Of a stretch of DNA of 64,000 bases, positions 51,966-60,283 are shown in pieces. Source of the stretch: Rothia sp. ZJ932 (GTDB lineage Bacteria > Actinomycetota > Actinomycetes > Actinomycetales > Micrococcaceae); contig NZ_CP070480.1 of NCBI RefSeq assembly GCF_016924835.1, positions 2,170,001 to 2,234,000 of the forward strand, given 5' to 3'. Position numbers and translations under genes: made by a program. Under the pieces are notes generated by a model that saw nothing but the letters and a program-made list of their open reading frames with translations, was not told the origin of the DNA and did not search any database. The first letter of the stretch is position 1; the number at the start of each line of letters is the position of its first letter.

Positions 51966-51967
51966 AG

Positions 51968-52030
51968 TGCCGAATATTCAATTTAAGACCGATTTTAAGT
52001 GAAAACATGTCTTAGATTGAACGCTCGGCA
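51968..52030. repeat. Dispersed hairpin repeat, copy B
   Basis: Arms 51968-51989 and 52009-52030 pair with about three mismatches; the loop (GATTTTAAGTGAAAACATG) is close to that of copy A. It lies exactly at the broken end of the OYE remnant. Confidence 0.75.
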
Positions 52031-52036
52031 AGATAA

Positions 52037-52155
52037 CTACTGCGCGAGATCCCGGTGGACGTGGTATTCGAGGTCGTACACGTCGTACACAAGGCATTCT
52101 GCAAAGGTTTGCACGGTAAAAGCCGCACCGTTACCTCGCAGACCTCACTAATATA
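52037..52155 (-). pseudogene. Short C-terminal gene remnant, unidentified
   Basis: A minus-strand piece GNGAAFTVQTFAECLVYDVY followed by DLEYHVHRDLAQ and a stop reads like the end of a real protein but has no start and no assignable family. It lies just beyond hairpin copy B. Confidence 0.3.
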
Positions 52156-52581
52156 CGCAAGATACTTTAACGGTGACCAGGTCACTACGGTAGGACGCTA
52201 CCTGAGCCCCTGCCTTTGCCTTGTGAAGCTGTTACGAACAAAACCTACGAAACTAAGAACGGGTTCAAGGTTAACATTGCACTCTATGGAATCTTCCACT
52301 CAAATCGTCCATTAGCACCTAAGAGATATAGTAAAGACCCTTAGCTCACCTCAAGAGAAGGAAATAGCAACGTGCCTTCGATGGCTACAAATCATCTATT
52401 TACTACACATGTTGATATTCAGCCTGTCGCGCCCAGTAACTATACTCGCCGTAATGCACAAAAATAGGTATAGTCAGCCCCTCACGCAAGGGCAGCTTAC
52501 CCTCAGATCCCTGGAGACCTAAGCACCCCCTGGACGACCAGCACGCCTTCAGTCTTTGCAGCCCACCTACAATACATCACC
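52156..52581. other. Intergenic region, nothing convincing
   Basis: About 425 bases with frequent stops in all frames; presumably decayed sequence. No RNA gene or repeat seen. Confidence 0.5.
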
Positions 52582-52597
52582 TGTTTCACGTGAAACA
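52582..52597. promoter_or_regulatory. parS site 1 (ParB-binding)
   Basis: TGTTTCACGTGAAACA, a perfect match to the bacterial parS consensus. It lies 1 base beyond the hemD stop. Confidence 0.92.
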
Positions 52598-52598
52598 T

Positions 52599-53426
52599 TT
52601 ACTTCTCGAAGCACTCCACCAGAGCCTTAATCATGGCACCCATTCGCGAGCGCTCCGGCTGCACGGGGTCAATCCCCTGCTCTTGCAAGGGCACCGAGGT
52701 TACCGACCCAACGCTTGCCACCACAGTTTTCTCACGTAGAGCCGCTACGAGTTCGGGCAGCTGCTCACGTTCGGTAGCATAACCCAAGAGCGCTTCGACC
52801 GCAGGGGCTGCCGTGAAAGTCAGTGCATCCACTCGACCGGCAATAATATCTTCAATTAGCCTGAAAACCGCTGGGAGATCTTCAGGCTCTTCCCAACGAT
52901 GTGGTACCACAGTCATAAGTTGGGCACCGGCGTCCACTAGGCGCTGTTCTTGGGCAGCATCAGGCTTACCGTGCTGCTGTAAAAGGACGCGCTTGCCATC
53001 TACACCTACTTCAAGGGCAAGATCAACTAGGGCACGAGTAAGTTCCCCTCCTACTGCCATACCCGAGTCCTCAAATCCCAGGGAGCGCACAGCGCCGCGT
53101 CCTTTAGAACCTCGCACATAGAACGCGGAATCAGACAGGGCAGCACGCGCCTGCTCGCACAACCCAAAACTTTCAGCTGCTTCGAGCCACCCTTTTAGTC
53201 CGTAACCAGTAGTCACCAAAACCATGTGGGGCGGGTTATCAATGACCGTGCGAGTATCAGCTTTCAACTGCTCATCAGCATCAGTGGGCACAACGCGCAC
53301 CGTAGGAGCGTAAATGACGCGCGCCCCCTTGCGCTCAAAGGCTTCCCCCTGCTCGACTGCACGGCGGGACGCGGTGACAGCAACAGTGATTCCTGCCAGG
53401 TGTTGCTCTCGTGGCTCAGCAGACAT
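52599..53426 (-). CDS. hemD: Uroporphyrinogen-III synthase family protein
   Basis: A 275-residue HemD-type protein with the two-lobed pattern: GITVAVTASRRAVEQGEAFERKGARVIYAPTVRVVP at the start, LVTTGYGLKGWLEAAE, KRVLLQQHGKPDAAQEQRLVDAGAQLMTVVPHRWEEPED, DALTFTAAPAVEALL and VVASVGSVTSVPLQEQGIDPV. HemD closes hydroxymethylbilane to uroporphyrinogen III in haem synthesis. In Actinobacteria similar proteins with regulator tails exist; this one lacks a DNA-binding extension. The ATG at 53426 follows AAGGAG. It stands alone, away from other hem genes, between two parS sites. Confidence 0.88.
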   Translation of the reverse strand: MSAEPREQHLAGITVAVTASRRAVEQGEAFERKGARVIYAPTVRVVPTDADEQLKADTRTVIDNPPHMVLVTTGYGLKGWLEAAESFGLCEQARAALSDSAFYVRGSKGRGAVRSLGFEDSGMAVGGELTRALVDLALEVGVDGKRVLLQQHGKPDAAQEQRLVDAGAQLMTVVPHRWEEPEDLPAVFRLIEDIIAGRVDALTFTAAPAVEALLGYATEREQLPELVAALREKTVVASVGSVTSVPLQEQGIDPVQPERSRMGAMIKALVECFEK

Positions 53427-53710
53427 GACACTCCTTGAAATAGGGGGTATATATACAGGATATCTTTTGGATAAGCACCGCAGCAGGTTGTTACACAAGA
53501 AGTAACCAAAAGACCCATATCTACAGGTGAGGAATTATGGACTCAGGGCGAAAGAGGGAGCAAATATTCCTTACGCGGGGAATCTGGATTACATCCCTCT
53601 ACTCAGGGCGACCAACATCCACCAACCAAAAGGCAGTGAGTGGATGCCGGGGAACGTCTAGAACGCTTCAGCAAATCTGCTAAGAATCAATATCTCACTA
53701 GGTTAAACAC

Positions 53711-53757
53711 AATTCATCATATGATGAATTGAGGAATATTCTACATCCGTAGAATAT
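53711..53757. promoter_or_regulatory. Two palindromes upstream of the TetR gene
   Basis: AATTCATCATATGATGAATT (53711-53730) is a perfect 20-base palindrome. ATATTCTAC-4-GTAGAATAT (53736-53757) is a second perfect inverted repeat. Both lie within 80 bases of the TetR start, typical of an autoregulated operator. Confidence 0.6.
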
Positions 53758-53788
53758 ATCTTTTAGGGGGTGGGGAAATAACTAAGCT

Positions 53789-54859
53789 ATGCTTAGATGC
53801 ATGGCAGTGAAGAAAATATCAAAGACAACAAAGGGCAATGCCCATAAGGCTGGCAGAAGAGCAGGCGAAAGCGATACTCGTAACGACATTCTCAACGCTG
53901 CCAGCACCCTCTTTGCACGGCACGGATTCACCGGGACATCCATGCGCGCCATCGCCGCAGAGGCCAACGTAGACCCCGCCCTGATTCGCCACTTCTTCAC
54001 CAATAAAGACTCCCTATTTTCCGTACTTGTCGACAGCCACGCAAACAGGGCAAAGGATGCCATCACCACCCTTGACCTCTCCGACCTATCGGAAGCTGAG
54101 GCTATCATTTACACATATCTTCACCTGTGGAATTCTGATGATTTCAACCCCTTCCTCACAGGCCTCCTCCACTCGGTCACCACCCCCACCGATGATGCTG
54201 AACAGTTCAAAGAAATCTTCTGGGACGTCTTCACAACAGGACCCCTCGATAACGCCGCCCGTAAGATAGACCCCATCGCATTCGCCCTAATGAGCTCTCA
54301 ACTTTTAGGACTCGCAGTGGGGCGCTACCTTCTCAAGATGCCTCACATGACCGTACTGAGCAACGAGCGCATCATCGAAGAACTCTCTCCCGTTATTCAG
54401 CAATACATAGACGGCACTTACCGCTCCCCCAGTGAGCGCACCTCTATGCAGCGTACCCCCAGCACAGAACACCTCTCACTCACTCCCGATAAAGGCAGCG
54501 ATTCCCATCCACCTCTCCAAAAGGATCCGGAGCCCTCAGACATCGAGGAAAAAGACACCCGGAAACCTACCATCGAAAACGAGGTACTGTCTTTGAAAGA
54601 AGGCACCCCAGATGAAGCTCCTCAGGGTCTACACACGCTAACAGAGGATGAACTTCTTATCGCTGAAGAAATTCCAGCGAATACCCCCTCAACACCGGCA
54701 CTCCTAGAAGATGAAACTCAAGAACCAAACTTCTACACGCGTCCGGCGGTAGAAGGCGCCCATGAACCCACCCTCTTTGAAGAAGAACCCGCACCGACGA
54801 AGAACAAGCAGCAAAAAACCAGCAACGACCAAGAAGCTTTATTTGACACCCTCTTCTAA
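53789..54859 (+). CDS. TetR-family regulator with long acidic C-terminal tail
   Basis: A 356-residue protein. The TetR HTH is clear (DTRNDILNAASTLFARHGFTGTSMRAIAAEANVDPALIRHFFTNKDSLF, about 28-80), followed by a normal ligand/dimer domain to about residue 212. The remaining 140 or so residues form an acidic, Pro/Glu/Ser-rich, probably disordered tail ending QEALFDTLF. Normal TetR proteins are about 200 residues. The Q-x-x-L-F end resembles the beta-clamp binding motif. It lies between two parS sites. Ligand and targets unknown. Confidence 0.85.
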   Translation: MLRCMAVKKISKTTKGNAHKAGRRAGESDTRNDILNAASTLFARHGFTGTSMRAIAAEANVDPALIRHFFTNKDSLFSVLVDSHANRAKDAITTLDLSDLSEAEAIIYTYLHLWNSDDFNPFLTGLLHSVTTPTDDAEQFKEIFWDVFTTGPLDNAARKIDPIAFALMSSQLLGLAVGRYLLKMPHMTVLSNERIIEELSPVIQQYIDGTYRSPSERTSMQRTPSTEHLSLTPDKGSDSHPPLQKDPEPSDIEEKDTRKPTIENEVLSLKEGTPDEAPQGLHTLTEDELLIAEEIPANTPSTPALLEDETQEPNFYTRPAVEGAHEPTLFEEEPAPTKNKQQKTSNDQEALFDTLF

Positions 54860-54866
54860 GAAGCAG

Positions 54867-54904
54867 AAAGCCCCTGATGTTTCACGTGAAACATCAGGGG
54901 CTTT
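54867..54904 (+). terminator. Terminator-like 38-base perfect palindrome enclosing parS
   Basis: AAAGCCCCTGA on the left and TCAGGGGCTTT on the right flank the parS core, giving 19 perfectly paired positions per arm. It lies 7 bases after the TetR stop. Confidence 0.8.
54878..54893. promoter_or_regulatory. parS site 2 (ParB-binding)
   Basis: TGTTTCACGTGAAACA, identical to site 1, 2.3 kb away, at the centre of the TetR gene's terminator-like palindrome. Confidence 0.92.
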
Positions 54905-55170
54905 CGCGCACTAGAAACCAAAAATCACAAAAGTCACCGCGAATAAAAAACCAGAAAACGTGCTGAAAGAACGCAAAAAGCCATCACAAAAACCCACCAA
55001 CGACGACATAATAAAGCCAGCCGTACCGGCGCAACCCAGCACCTCATTTCACCGCCAAGAACCTCCCACATTCTAAGGGTGGCAATGTTTACGGCCTTTA
55101 GAAAGCCAATACCCACGCACCACGCCAATTGCGCATAACCATGAAGATCGCACCTTCTCTCTTAAGCGAT
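54905..55170. other. Intergenic region between parS site 2 and tipA-like gene
   Basis: 266 bases; a 64-codon minus-strand frame occurs but is rich in Trp/Cys and has no family likeness or ribosome site. No RNA gene seen. Confidence 0.45.
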
Positions 55171-55968
55171 TTACTCCCACGTAGCACTGGCAGGATCCAC
55201 CCCGTACACCTTGGCATTCGCATCAATAACCTCACGCAACCACCGCGCAAGACCAGGCTCACGCGCATCATAATGCTCAGCAAACCGGACATCCGCAACA
55301 TACATACAGCCCAATAACACCTGCTGAGCATGCGAACAGTTATAGTAACGGTTGATGGACGCACGGTGACGCTCCGCAAGCGCATTCGCCTCTTCAGAAC
55401 CAGCAAGGACGCCCGCACGCTTAGCGCTCGCCGCATCAGCCTCTAACGCCTCAGTCTCAGACCGAGCACGTTGCCAGTCCTCATCAGTAAACCGAGCCGT
55501 ATTACGCTGCGACTGGTTATAAGCATCGGTATTGCTCCAGCGCTTGCGGACCTCATCTGCATAATGCGCCTGAATTGCCTGAGCCTTTTCGGTGGCGGTC
55601 AAGTTCTTTTCTGACATATTCTCCTCCATCAGGTGATTGACGGTTTCCAAAACCGTCGTGAGATGAGAGATTTTGTCTTGTAGCAGCCGTTTTTGCTCCT
55701 GCAAGTGAGTGAGAGCTGAACGCTCACCATCAGCAAGGACGCACTGAATTTTCTCAAGTGAGAACCCCAACTCACGATAGACCAGGATGCGATGCAAACG
55801 ATCAATATCGTCTGCACAATACACCCGGTAGCCGGCACTTGATCGTTCGTGCGGGGTCAGCAGACCCACCGCGTCCCAATGGTGCAGGGCTCGGACGCTC
55901 ACCCCCACCAAGCGAGCGACCTCACCCACTGTGAGGTAATCATTAATCAGCCTGCGTGAATCTCTCAT
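55171..55968 (-). CDS. MerR-family regulator of TipA type
   Basis: A 265-residue protein with an N-terminal MerR HTH (LTVGEVARLVGVSVRALHHWDAVGLLTPHERSSAGYRVYCADDIDRLHRILVYRELGFSLEKIQ), a coiled coil (LQEQKRLLQDKISHLTTVLETVNHLMEE) and a TipAS antibiotic-recognition domain (about 125-265, NTDAYNQSQRNTARFTDEDW...RYYNCSHAQQVLLGCMYVADVRFAEHYD). TipA proteins bind thiopeptides and activate resistance genes. An internal start at MSEKNLTATEK (about residue 116) could give the short TipAS form, as in Streptomyces. Start at 55968; longer in-frame start lacks likeness. Confidence 0.9.
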   Translation of the reverse strand: MRDSRRLINDYLTVGEVARLVGVSVRALHHWDAVGLLTPHERSSAGYRVYCADDIDRLHRILVYRELGFSLEKIQCVLADGERSALTHLQEQKRLLQDKISHLTTVLETVNHLMEENMSEKNLTATEKAQAIQAHYADEVRKRWSNTDAYNQSQRNTARFTDEDWQRARSETEALEADAASAKRAGVLAGSEEANALAERHRASINRYYNCSHAQQVLLGCMYVADVRFAEHYDAREPGLARWLREVIDANAKVYGVDPASATWE

Positions 55969-56015
55969 ACAACCAATCGTGGCACCTAACGTCGCGTCAG
56001 GGTCAAGGATTGCGC

Positions 56016-56076
56016 GCCGAGAGGGCATTTTAGGACAGGTTTTCACCCTAAACCTATCCTAAAATGCACTCTCGGC
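56016..56076. repeat. Dispersed hairpin repeat, copy C
   Basis: GCCGAGAGGGCATTTTAGGA (56016-56035 region) pairs with 56057-56076 with one mismatch. Compared with copy A both arms differ in step (AATTTAAGAC/GTCTTAAATT becomes ATTTTAGGA/TCCTAAAAT), so pairing is conserved. It lies 13 bases past the dnaB stop. Confidence 0.8.
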
Positions 56077-56089
56077 GGTCGGGGAGAGA

Positions 56090-58735
56090 CTAGAAGTCGT
56101 CTCCACCGGAGTAGGAATCATGAGTCATATTCGCAAAACGCGAGTAGTGGCCCTGGAATGCCACCGCAATAGTCTTAGTCGGGCCGTTACGGTGCTTCGC
56201 CACAATCACATCAGCCTCACCAGCGCGCGGAGACTCCTTGTCATACACATCATCGCGGTGCAAGAGGACAACCATATCCGCGTCCTGCTCAATGCTGTTA
56301 TGAACAGTAATACCATTAGCGATGAAGTTATGGTGCCCCAGAACGGTAGCGTCAAAGACCTCCTCCTCACCGCAGTACTCAATCTCAACAATCGAATCCC
56401 AGAACAGGTCATTCACCGCCACCATATCAAGCTCAGCAGAATCAAGAAGAGTGGCTACCTGAGACAGTCTCGAGGGCGCAGGTGAGTTCTTGTAGTAGGC
56501 AGACCCACAATACTGAGAGACCATTTGGAACCCACGAGGAGTCATACCTTTTTCAGTAAGAATTCGTTTGACATCATCCCACACCTGGGAAGGGGCCGTG
56601 TCGACATTCGTATTGGACTTACACCCTTCGCTTTCGAGAACATCCAAAAGTCGTTTGCACTGTTCAGCACGATTGCCAAACACAGAAATCTCACGCAAAA
56701 AACGCAGTTGTTCATCGCGTCCTGAAATATCTAGAGAGTAACCCGGGCGATACTCGCCCTTCAATGTAGTTTTGCGAACACGAGAATTGATGCCAAAACG
56801 CAACAGGAGAATAGAAAGCTGATCCACTAGCTCACGTGAAGTTGAGGAATAGTAGATACGCCCTGTTCGACCATTCTTGTTCACAGTTACAGAACCATCA
56901 GTTGCCCACAGGTGCTGAATAAACAGAGCAATCTGACGTTTAGGCAGGGCATTTACTGACTCAGGGATAAATTTTTCCCATGACCGCAGACCAAAAAGAC
57001 CCACTTCATCCAGCCAAGAAGCCAAAGGATTACGTTTGCCGTGGGTAAGTCGATGGGGCGCAGGCAGACGCAAAGAAACACAACGGGCAGCTTCGTGCTC
57101 ATCACGCACAGCTGTAATACCGAACTGCTTGAGGGCAGCGTCAGTCATTACCTTCAAATTATTTTCATCAATAGACGCATACCGTATGGGCTGATGTTTT
57201 ACAGCCGAACCATCGCCCAACATATGAGCCAGCAGGATGACCTGCTCATCGCTCCACTTCACGCGCTCTGAGGGGCCGTTTACATGGCGGGACACGCCAA
57301 TGCGCTCGCCGACTTCTAGCTCGCCCAGCCCCTTCCACCCGCGGAAGGTAAAGAAGGGATGGTTAGCGGTTGCGCGCAGGGTCTTGCCGGACGCCGTAGT
57401 GAGGCGGTAGACCGGCTTTACACCGGTTGAGAAAACGTGGGTGAGGTGACGTTCCACGAAACGCATATCGTCACCTAGAGACCACACAGGTACATCCTGA
57501 GCTCCGGCTGCGTAAAGCTCGCCCATAGTGGTTTCCGCGCCGGTGTCTGCCCTGAGAATACGAGTATCCGCGGTGAGGCAGCCCGATTCGCGAAGATCTG
57601 ACACCATGGGTTTCTTGTCGGTGCGCTGCTCCGAACCACGGTTCAGCTGCGAAAGCGCGATGAGAGGAACCTCCAGTTCCTTCGCCATCAACTTCAGCGC
57701 ACGGGAAAACTCCGAGACCTCCTGCTGACGAGATTCCACCTTCTTACCCGAGCTCATCAGCTGCAGGTAGTCCAGCACAATCAGCTGCAAGTTATTGCGC
57801 TGCTTGAGGCGGCGTGCCTTCGCGCGAATCTCCATCAGCGTCATATTCGGCGAGTCATCAATAAACAGGGGCGCGGCGTCCATCTTACCCATCGCCGTTG
57901 CCACCTTCGCCCACTGGGAATCATCCAGCGTACCCTTACGCAAATCAGATAAGTTCAAAGACGCCTCAGCCGAAAGTACACGCATAGCAATCTCATTACG
58001 GCTCATTTCCAACGAGAAAAAGACCGTTGCCATATTGTGCTTAATCGCAGCGGAACGAGCGATATCCAGAGCGAACGTACTTTTTCCCATGGCCGGCCTC
58101 GCCGCAATAACAATCATCTGACCTGCCTGCAAACCGGCGGTCAGCTCGTCGAGCTCGATGAAACCGGTGGGGACGCCGTGAATGCCGTCGGGGCGGGCAC
58201 CGTTAGCCTCGATTTCCTCAACCGTGGCATTCATAATCTCACCCAGCGGCGCATAGTCCTCGCTCTCGCGAGTATCAGCCACCTGGTAAATCTCAGCCTG
58301 CGCCTGATTTACCAAAGCATCGACCTCACCATCGCTCTCATAACCCAACTGCACAATCTTCGTACCAGCACTCACCAGACGGCGCAGCACGGCGCGCTCG
58401 CGCACAATCTCAGCATAAAACCCAGCATTTGCAGCAGTAGGCACCGAAGAAATCAAAGAGTGCAAATAGGGCACACCACCCACTCGCTCAAGCTCCCCGC
58501 GCTTCTTCAACTCATCAGCCACCGTCACCGCGTCCGCAGGCTCACCGTGACCGTACAGCGAAATCACAGCCTCATAAATACTCTCATGGGCAGGCTTATA
58601 AAAATCAGTACCGCGCAGCACCTCAACAACATCAGCAATCGCGTCCTTCGACAGCATCATGCCGCCCAGCACCGACTGCTCAGCCGCGTCATTATGCGGG
58701 GGTGTTCGAACAAACTCAGACTGATTTTCAGACAC
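56090..58735 (-). CDS. dnaB: Replicative DNA helicase DnaB with in-frame intein
   Basis: An 881-residue precursor. DnaB parts: N-terminal domain (PPHNDAAEQSVLGGMMLS...), linker, and the RecA-like ATPase with Walker A ARPAMGKST, VLDYLQLMSS and IALSQLNRGSEQR. After DLRESG an intein of 428 residues is inserted; the sequence resumes SIEQDADMVVLLHRDD. The mature helicase unwinds DNA at the fork as a hexamer. The GTG at 58735 lies 5 bases after AAGGTGG; an in-frame ATG at 58783 would add 16 residues with no ribosome site. Divergent from the small membrane gene at 58856. Confidence 0.96.
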   Translation of the reverse strand: MSENQSEFVRTPPHNDAAEQSVLGGMMLSKDAIADVVEVLRGTDFYKPAHESIYEAVISLYGHGEPADAVTVADELKKRGELERVGGVPYLHSLISSVPTAANAGFYAEIVRERAVLRRLVSAGTKIVQLGYESDGEVDALVNQAQAEIYQVADTRESEDYAPLGEIMNATVEEIEANGARPDGIHGVPTGFIELDELTAGLQAGQMIVIAARPAMGKSTFALDIARSAAIKHNMATVFFSLEMSRNEIAMRVLSAEASLNLSDLRKGTLDDSQWAKVATAMGKMDAAPLFIDDSPNMTLMEIRAKARRLKQRNNLQLIVLDYLQLMSSGKKVESRQQEVSEFSRALKLMAKELEVPLIALSQLNRGSEQRTDKKPMVSDLRESGCLTADTRILRADTGAETTMGELYAAGAQDVPVWSLGDDMRFVERHLTHVFSTGVKPVYRLTTASGKTLRATANHPFFTFRGWKGLGELEVGERIGVSRHVNGPSERVKWSDEQVILLAHMLGDGSAVKHQPIRYASIDENNLKVMTDAALKQFGITAVRDEHEAARCVSLRLPAPHRLTHGKRNPLASWLDEVGLFGLRSWEKFIPESVNALPKRQIALFIQHLWATDGSVTVNKNGRTGRIYYSSTSRELVDQLSILLLRFGINSRVRKTTLKGEYRPGYSLDISGRDEQLRFLREISVFGNRAEQCKRLLDVLESEGCKSNTNVDTAPSQVWDDVKRILTEKGMTPRGFQMVSQYCGSAYYKNSPAPSRLSQVATLLDSAELDMVAVNDLFWDSIVEIEYCGEEEVFDATVLGHHNFIANGITVHNSIEQDADMVVLLHRDDVYDKESPRAGEADVIVAKHRNGPTKTIAVAFQGHYSRFANMTHDSYSGGDDF
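56297..57580 (-). other. DnaB intein with LAGLIDADG homing endonuclease
   Basis: 428 residues from Cys (CLTADTRIL) to the end NGITVHN, followed by Ser+1. Block B is TTASGKTLRATANHPFFTF with the Thr-x-x-His; the two LAGLIDADG-like motifs are ILLAHMLGDGSA and ALFIQHLWATDGSV, with acidic residues kept; the final blocks are EVFDATVLGHHNFIANG and ITVHN. All splice-site residues (Cys1, penultimate His, Asn, Ser+1) are present, so splicing and possibly homing activity are likely. It sits in the conserved ATPase loop used by other DnaB inteins. Confidence 0.94.
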
Positions 58736-58855
58736 GAAAGCCACCTTGGATAGGGAAAAGAACCGGTTTCTATTATCCCCCATTCTTCAGCATCGCATGG
58801 AGTCTAGGGGGTTTATACTGAGCATAAGTAGTTCATCGCACCCAAGGAAGAAAAG

Positions 58856-59185
58856 ATGAAATCCACACCCAACACTCTCATCGTCTGGATTTCAGCGGTG
58901 GCAGCAACAGTCAGCGTTCTCATAGTTGTTTTGACCACAGCGACCCTTGACTACGGGTCGCCCCTTACCCCTCTCATCGAAATATTCAGTGTGCTGGGCA
59001 ACGTATCCTACATACTCTTAGCATTTGCACTGCTACCACTGATTAGCAAAATCTTTCGAGGCGAAGGTTCTGCCTCAGAGACCCGCACCGCGTGGGTTGC
59101 TCCTTTAGTAGCCACAGGGGTGCTGGTTGCTGTGTGCATACCGGGCATCATTCTTCTTTCTCTCAACTCGCCGGTAGCGTTCTAG
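58856..59185 (+). CDS. Small membrane protein, three spans
   Basis: A 109-residue hydrophobic protein with about three spans (TLIVWISAVAATVSVLIVVL, IFSVLGNVSYILLAFALLPLI, WVAPLVATGVLVAVCIPGII). No family recognised. AAGGAAG stands upstream of the ATG. It is followed 10 bases later by a second membrane protein of similar size, so the two form an operon divergent from dnaB. Confidence 0.7.
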   Translation: MKSTPNTLIVWISAVAATVSVLIVVLTTATLDYGSPLTPLIEIFSVLGNVSYILLAFALLPLISKIFRGEGSASETRTAWVAPLVATGVLVAVCIPGIILLSLNSPVAF

Positions 59186-59195
59186 GAGGCACACC

Positions 59196-59519
59196 ATGAG
59201 TAACTACACCAGCACATCCGCCCCGACGACAGGACGCACCCTCGGGCTTCTCGGAATCATTTTCACCCTCATCGCCGTGCTCGTGATCTGGGTAGTCACC
59301 CTCGCGCCCCTCTTTGACCCTGAAAGTGAAATGTGGCTGTTCGTCTCGATCATCTTAATGCCCTCTGCCCTGCCGGGTTACATGATGCTGATACTCGCCG
59401 CAGGTAAGGGATACCGCAGTACACTCGCCAAAATCTGCGCACTCGCAGTGCCCCTCACCGCGGGACTACTGGGGCTTATGCTCCTTTGGTTCATCTTACC
59501 TAGCATCAGCATTCTCTAA
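59196..59519 (+). CDS. Small membrane protein, three spans
   Basis: A 107-residue protein with a polar start (SNYTSTSAPTTGRT) and about three hydrophobic spans (LGLLGIIFTLIAVLVIWVV, LFVSIILMPSALPGYMMLILA, LAVPLTAGLLGLMLLWFIL). GGAGG lies 6 bases before the ATG. Second gene of the pair after 58856. Function unknown; the two may form a complex. Confidence 0.7.
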   Translation: MSNYTSTSAPTTGRTLGLLGIIFTLIAVLVIWVVTLAPLFDPESEMWLFVSIILMPSALPGYMMLILAAGKGYRSTLAKICALAVPLTAGLLGLMLLWFILPSISIL

Positions 59520-60283
59520 CCTCACCCGTCTTTAAATACCACCGGGCAATCTCCGTTCATTCTGCTGGGTGCAGTGAACAAAAAGTGAATCACTCCCAAA
59601 CAAACCTCAACACCTTTACCAGCTTGAGGGGCATCTTTCACCAAGGACTGAATCTTCGAATTTATCTAGCACTGCGACTAATCTAACCTCATCCGGGAGG
59701 TACATATTTTTGTAAAGTTACTGATGATACCTTTCAGTCGCCAGAGGCAACCCACCGATTCGCTGTATGAATCAGATGGACGATACAGGGAAAAATACTC
59801 CTTGAAGTCCTGGAATGAGTGACTCATCCTACTCAAACAAGCACTAAAGATACTTGGCTCGCTGGCGATTGATGGAATACTAATTCTTCAAGCAAACGCA
59901 AACGTACTGGTTTTACGCTTCAAATAATCTGCACATTATCCAGTCAACCATTTGCGATAACGAGCCAACTTCCAGGAGCTAAACATAACTACCTTCAAAG
60001 CTCACGGCTTAGAGAAAGCTGACGTATTTTCACGCGGTATACAGGCATCGGCTGAGGTCGTATAGTGGGTGTTTTCGGTGGTACGCGGGTTGGTGTTTTT
60101 GAACCACAGGGAACCCCTTATGAACTAAGATCTCTAGCCCGGTTGCACGCTGATATAGCAATGACCCTTCCTATTGGCTGAGATTACTTGGTCGAAGATT
60201 TAACTCTCATTGTGCCAATAGTAGGGCCATTGTCTCGATTGGTGTGGGGCTTTTAAATAAGCTTCCTAGCAGCTAGTAATAAA
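59520..60283. other. Intergenic region with a broken reading frame
   Basis: 764 bases without an intact gene. From a GTG at 60065 the plus strand reads VGVFGGTRVGVFEPQGTPYE, LRSLARLHADIAMTLPIG, then one TGA, then DYLVEDLTLIVPIVGPL to a stop at 60256. This looks like the decayed start of a protein that I cannot name. The rest shows nothing. Confidence 0.4.

Noticed and set aside
54934-55128. 64-codon minus-strand frame
   Set aside because: No ribosome site, odd composition (many Trp/Cys/Arg), no family likeness.
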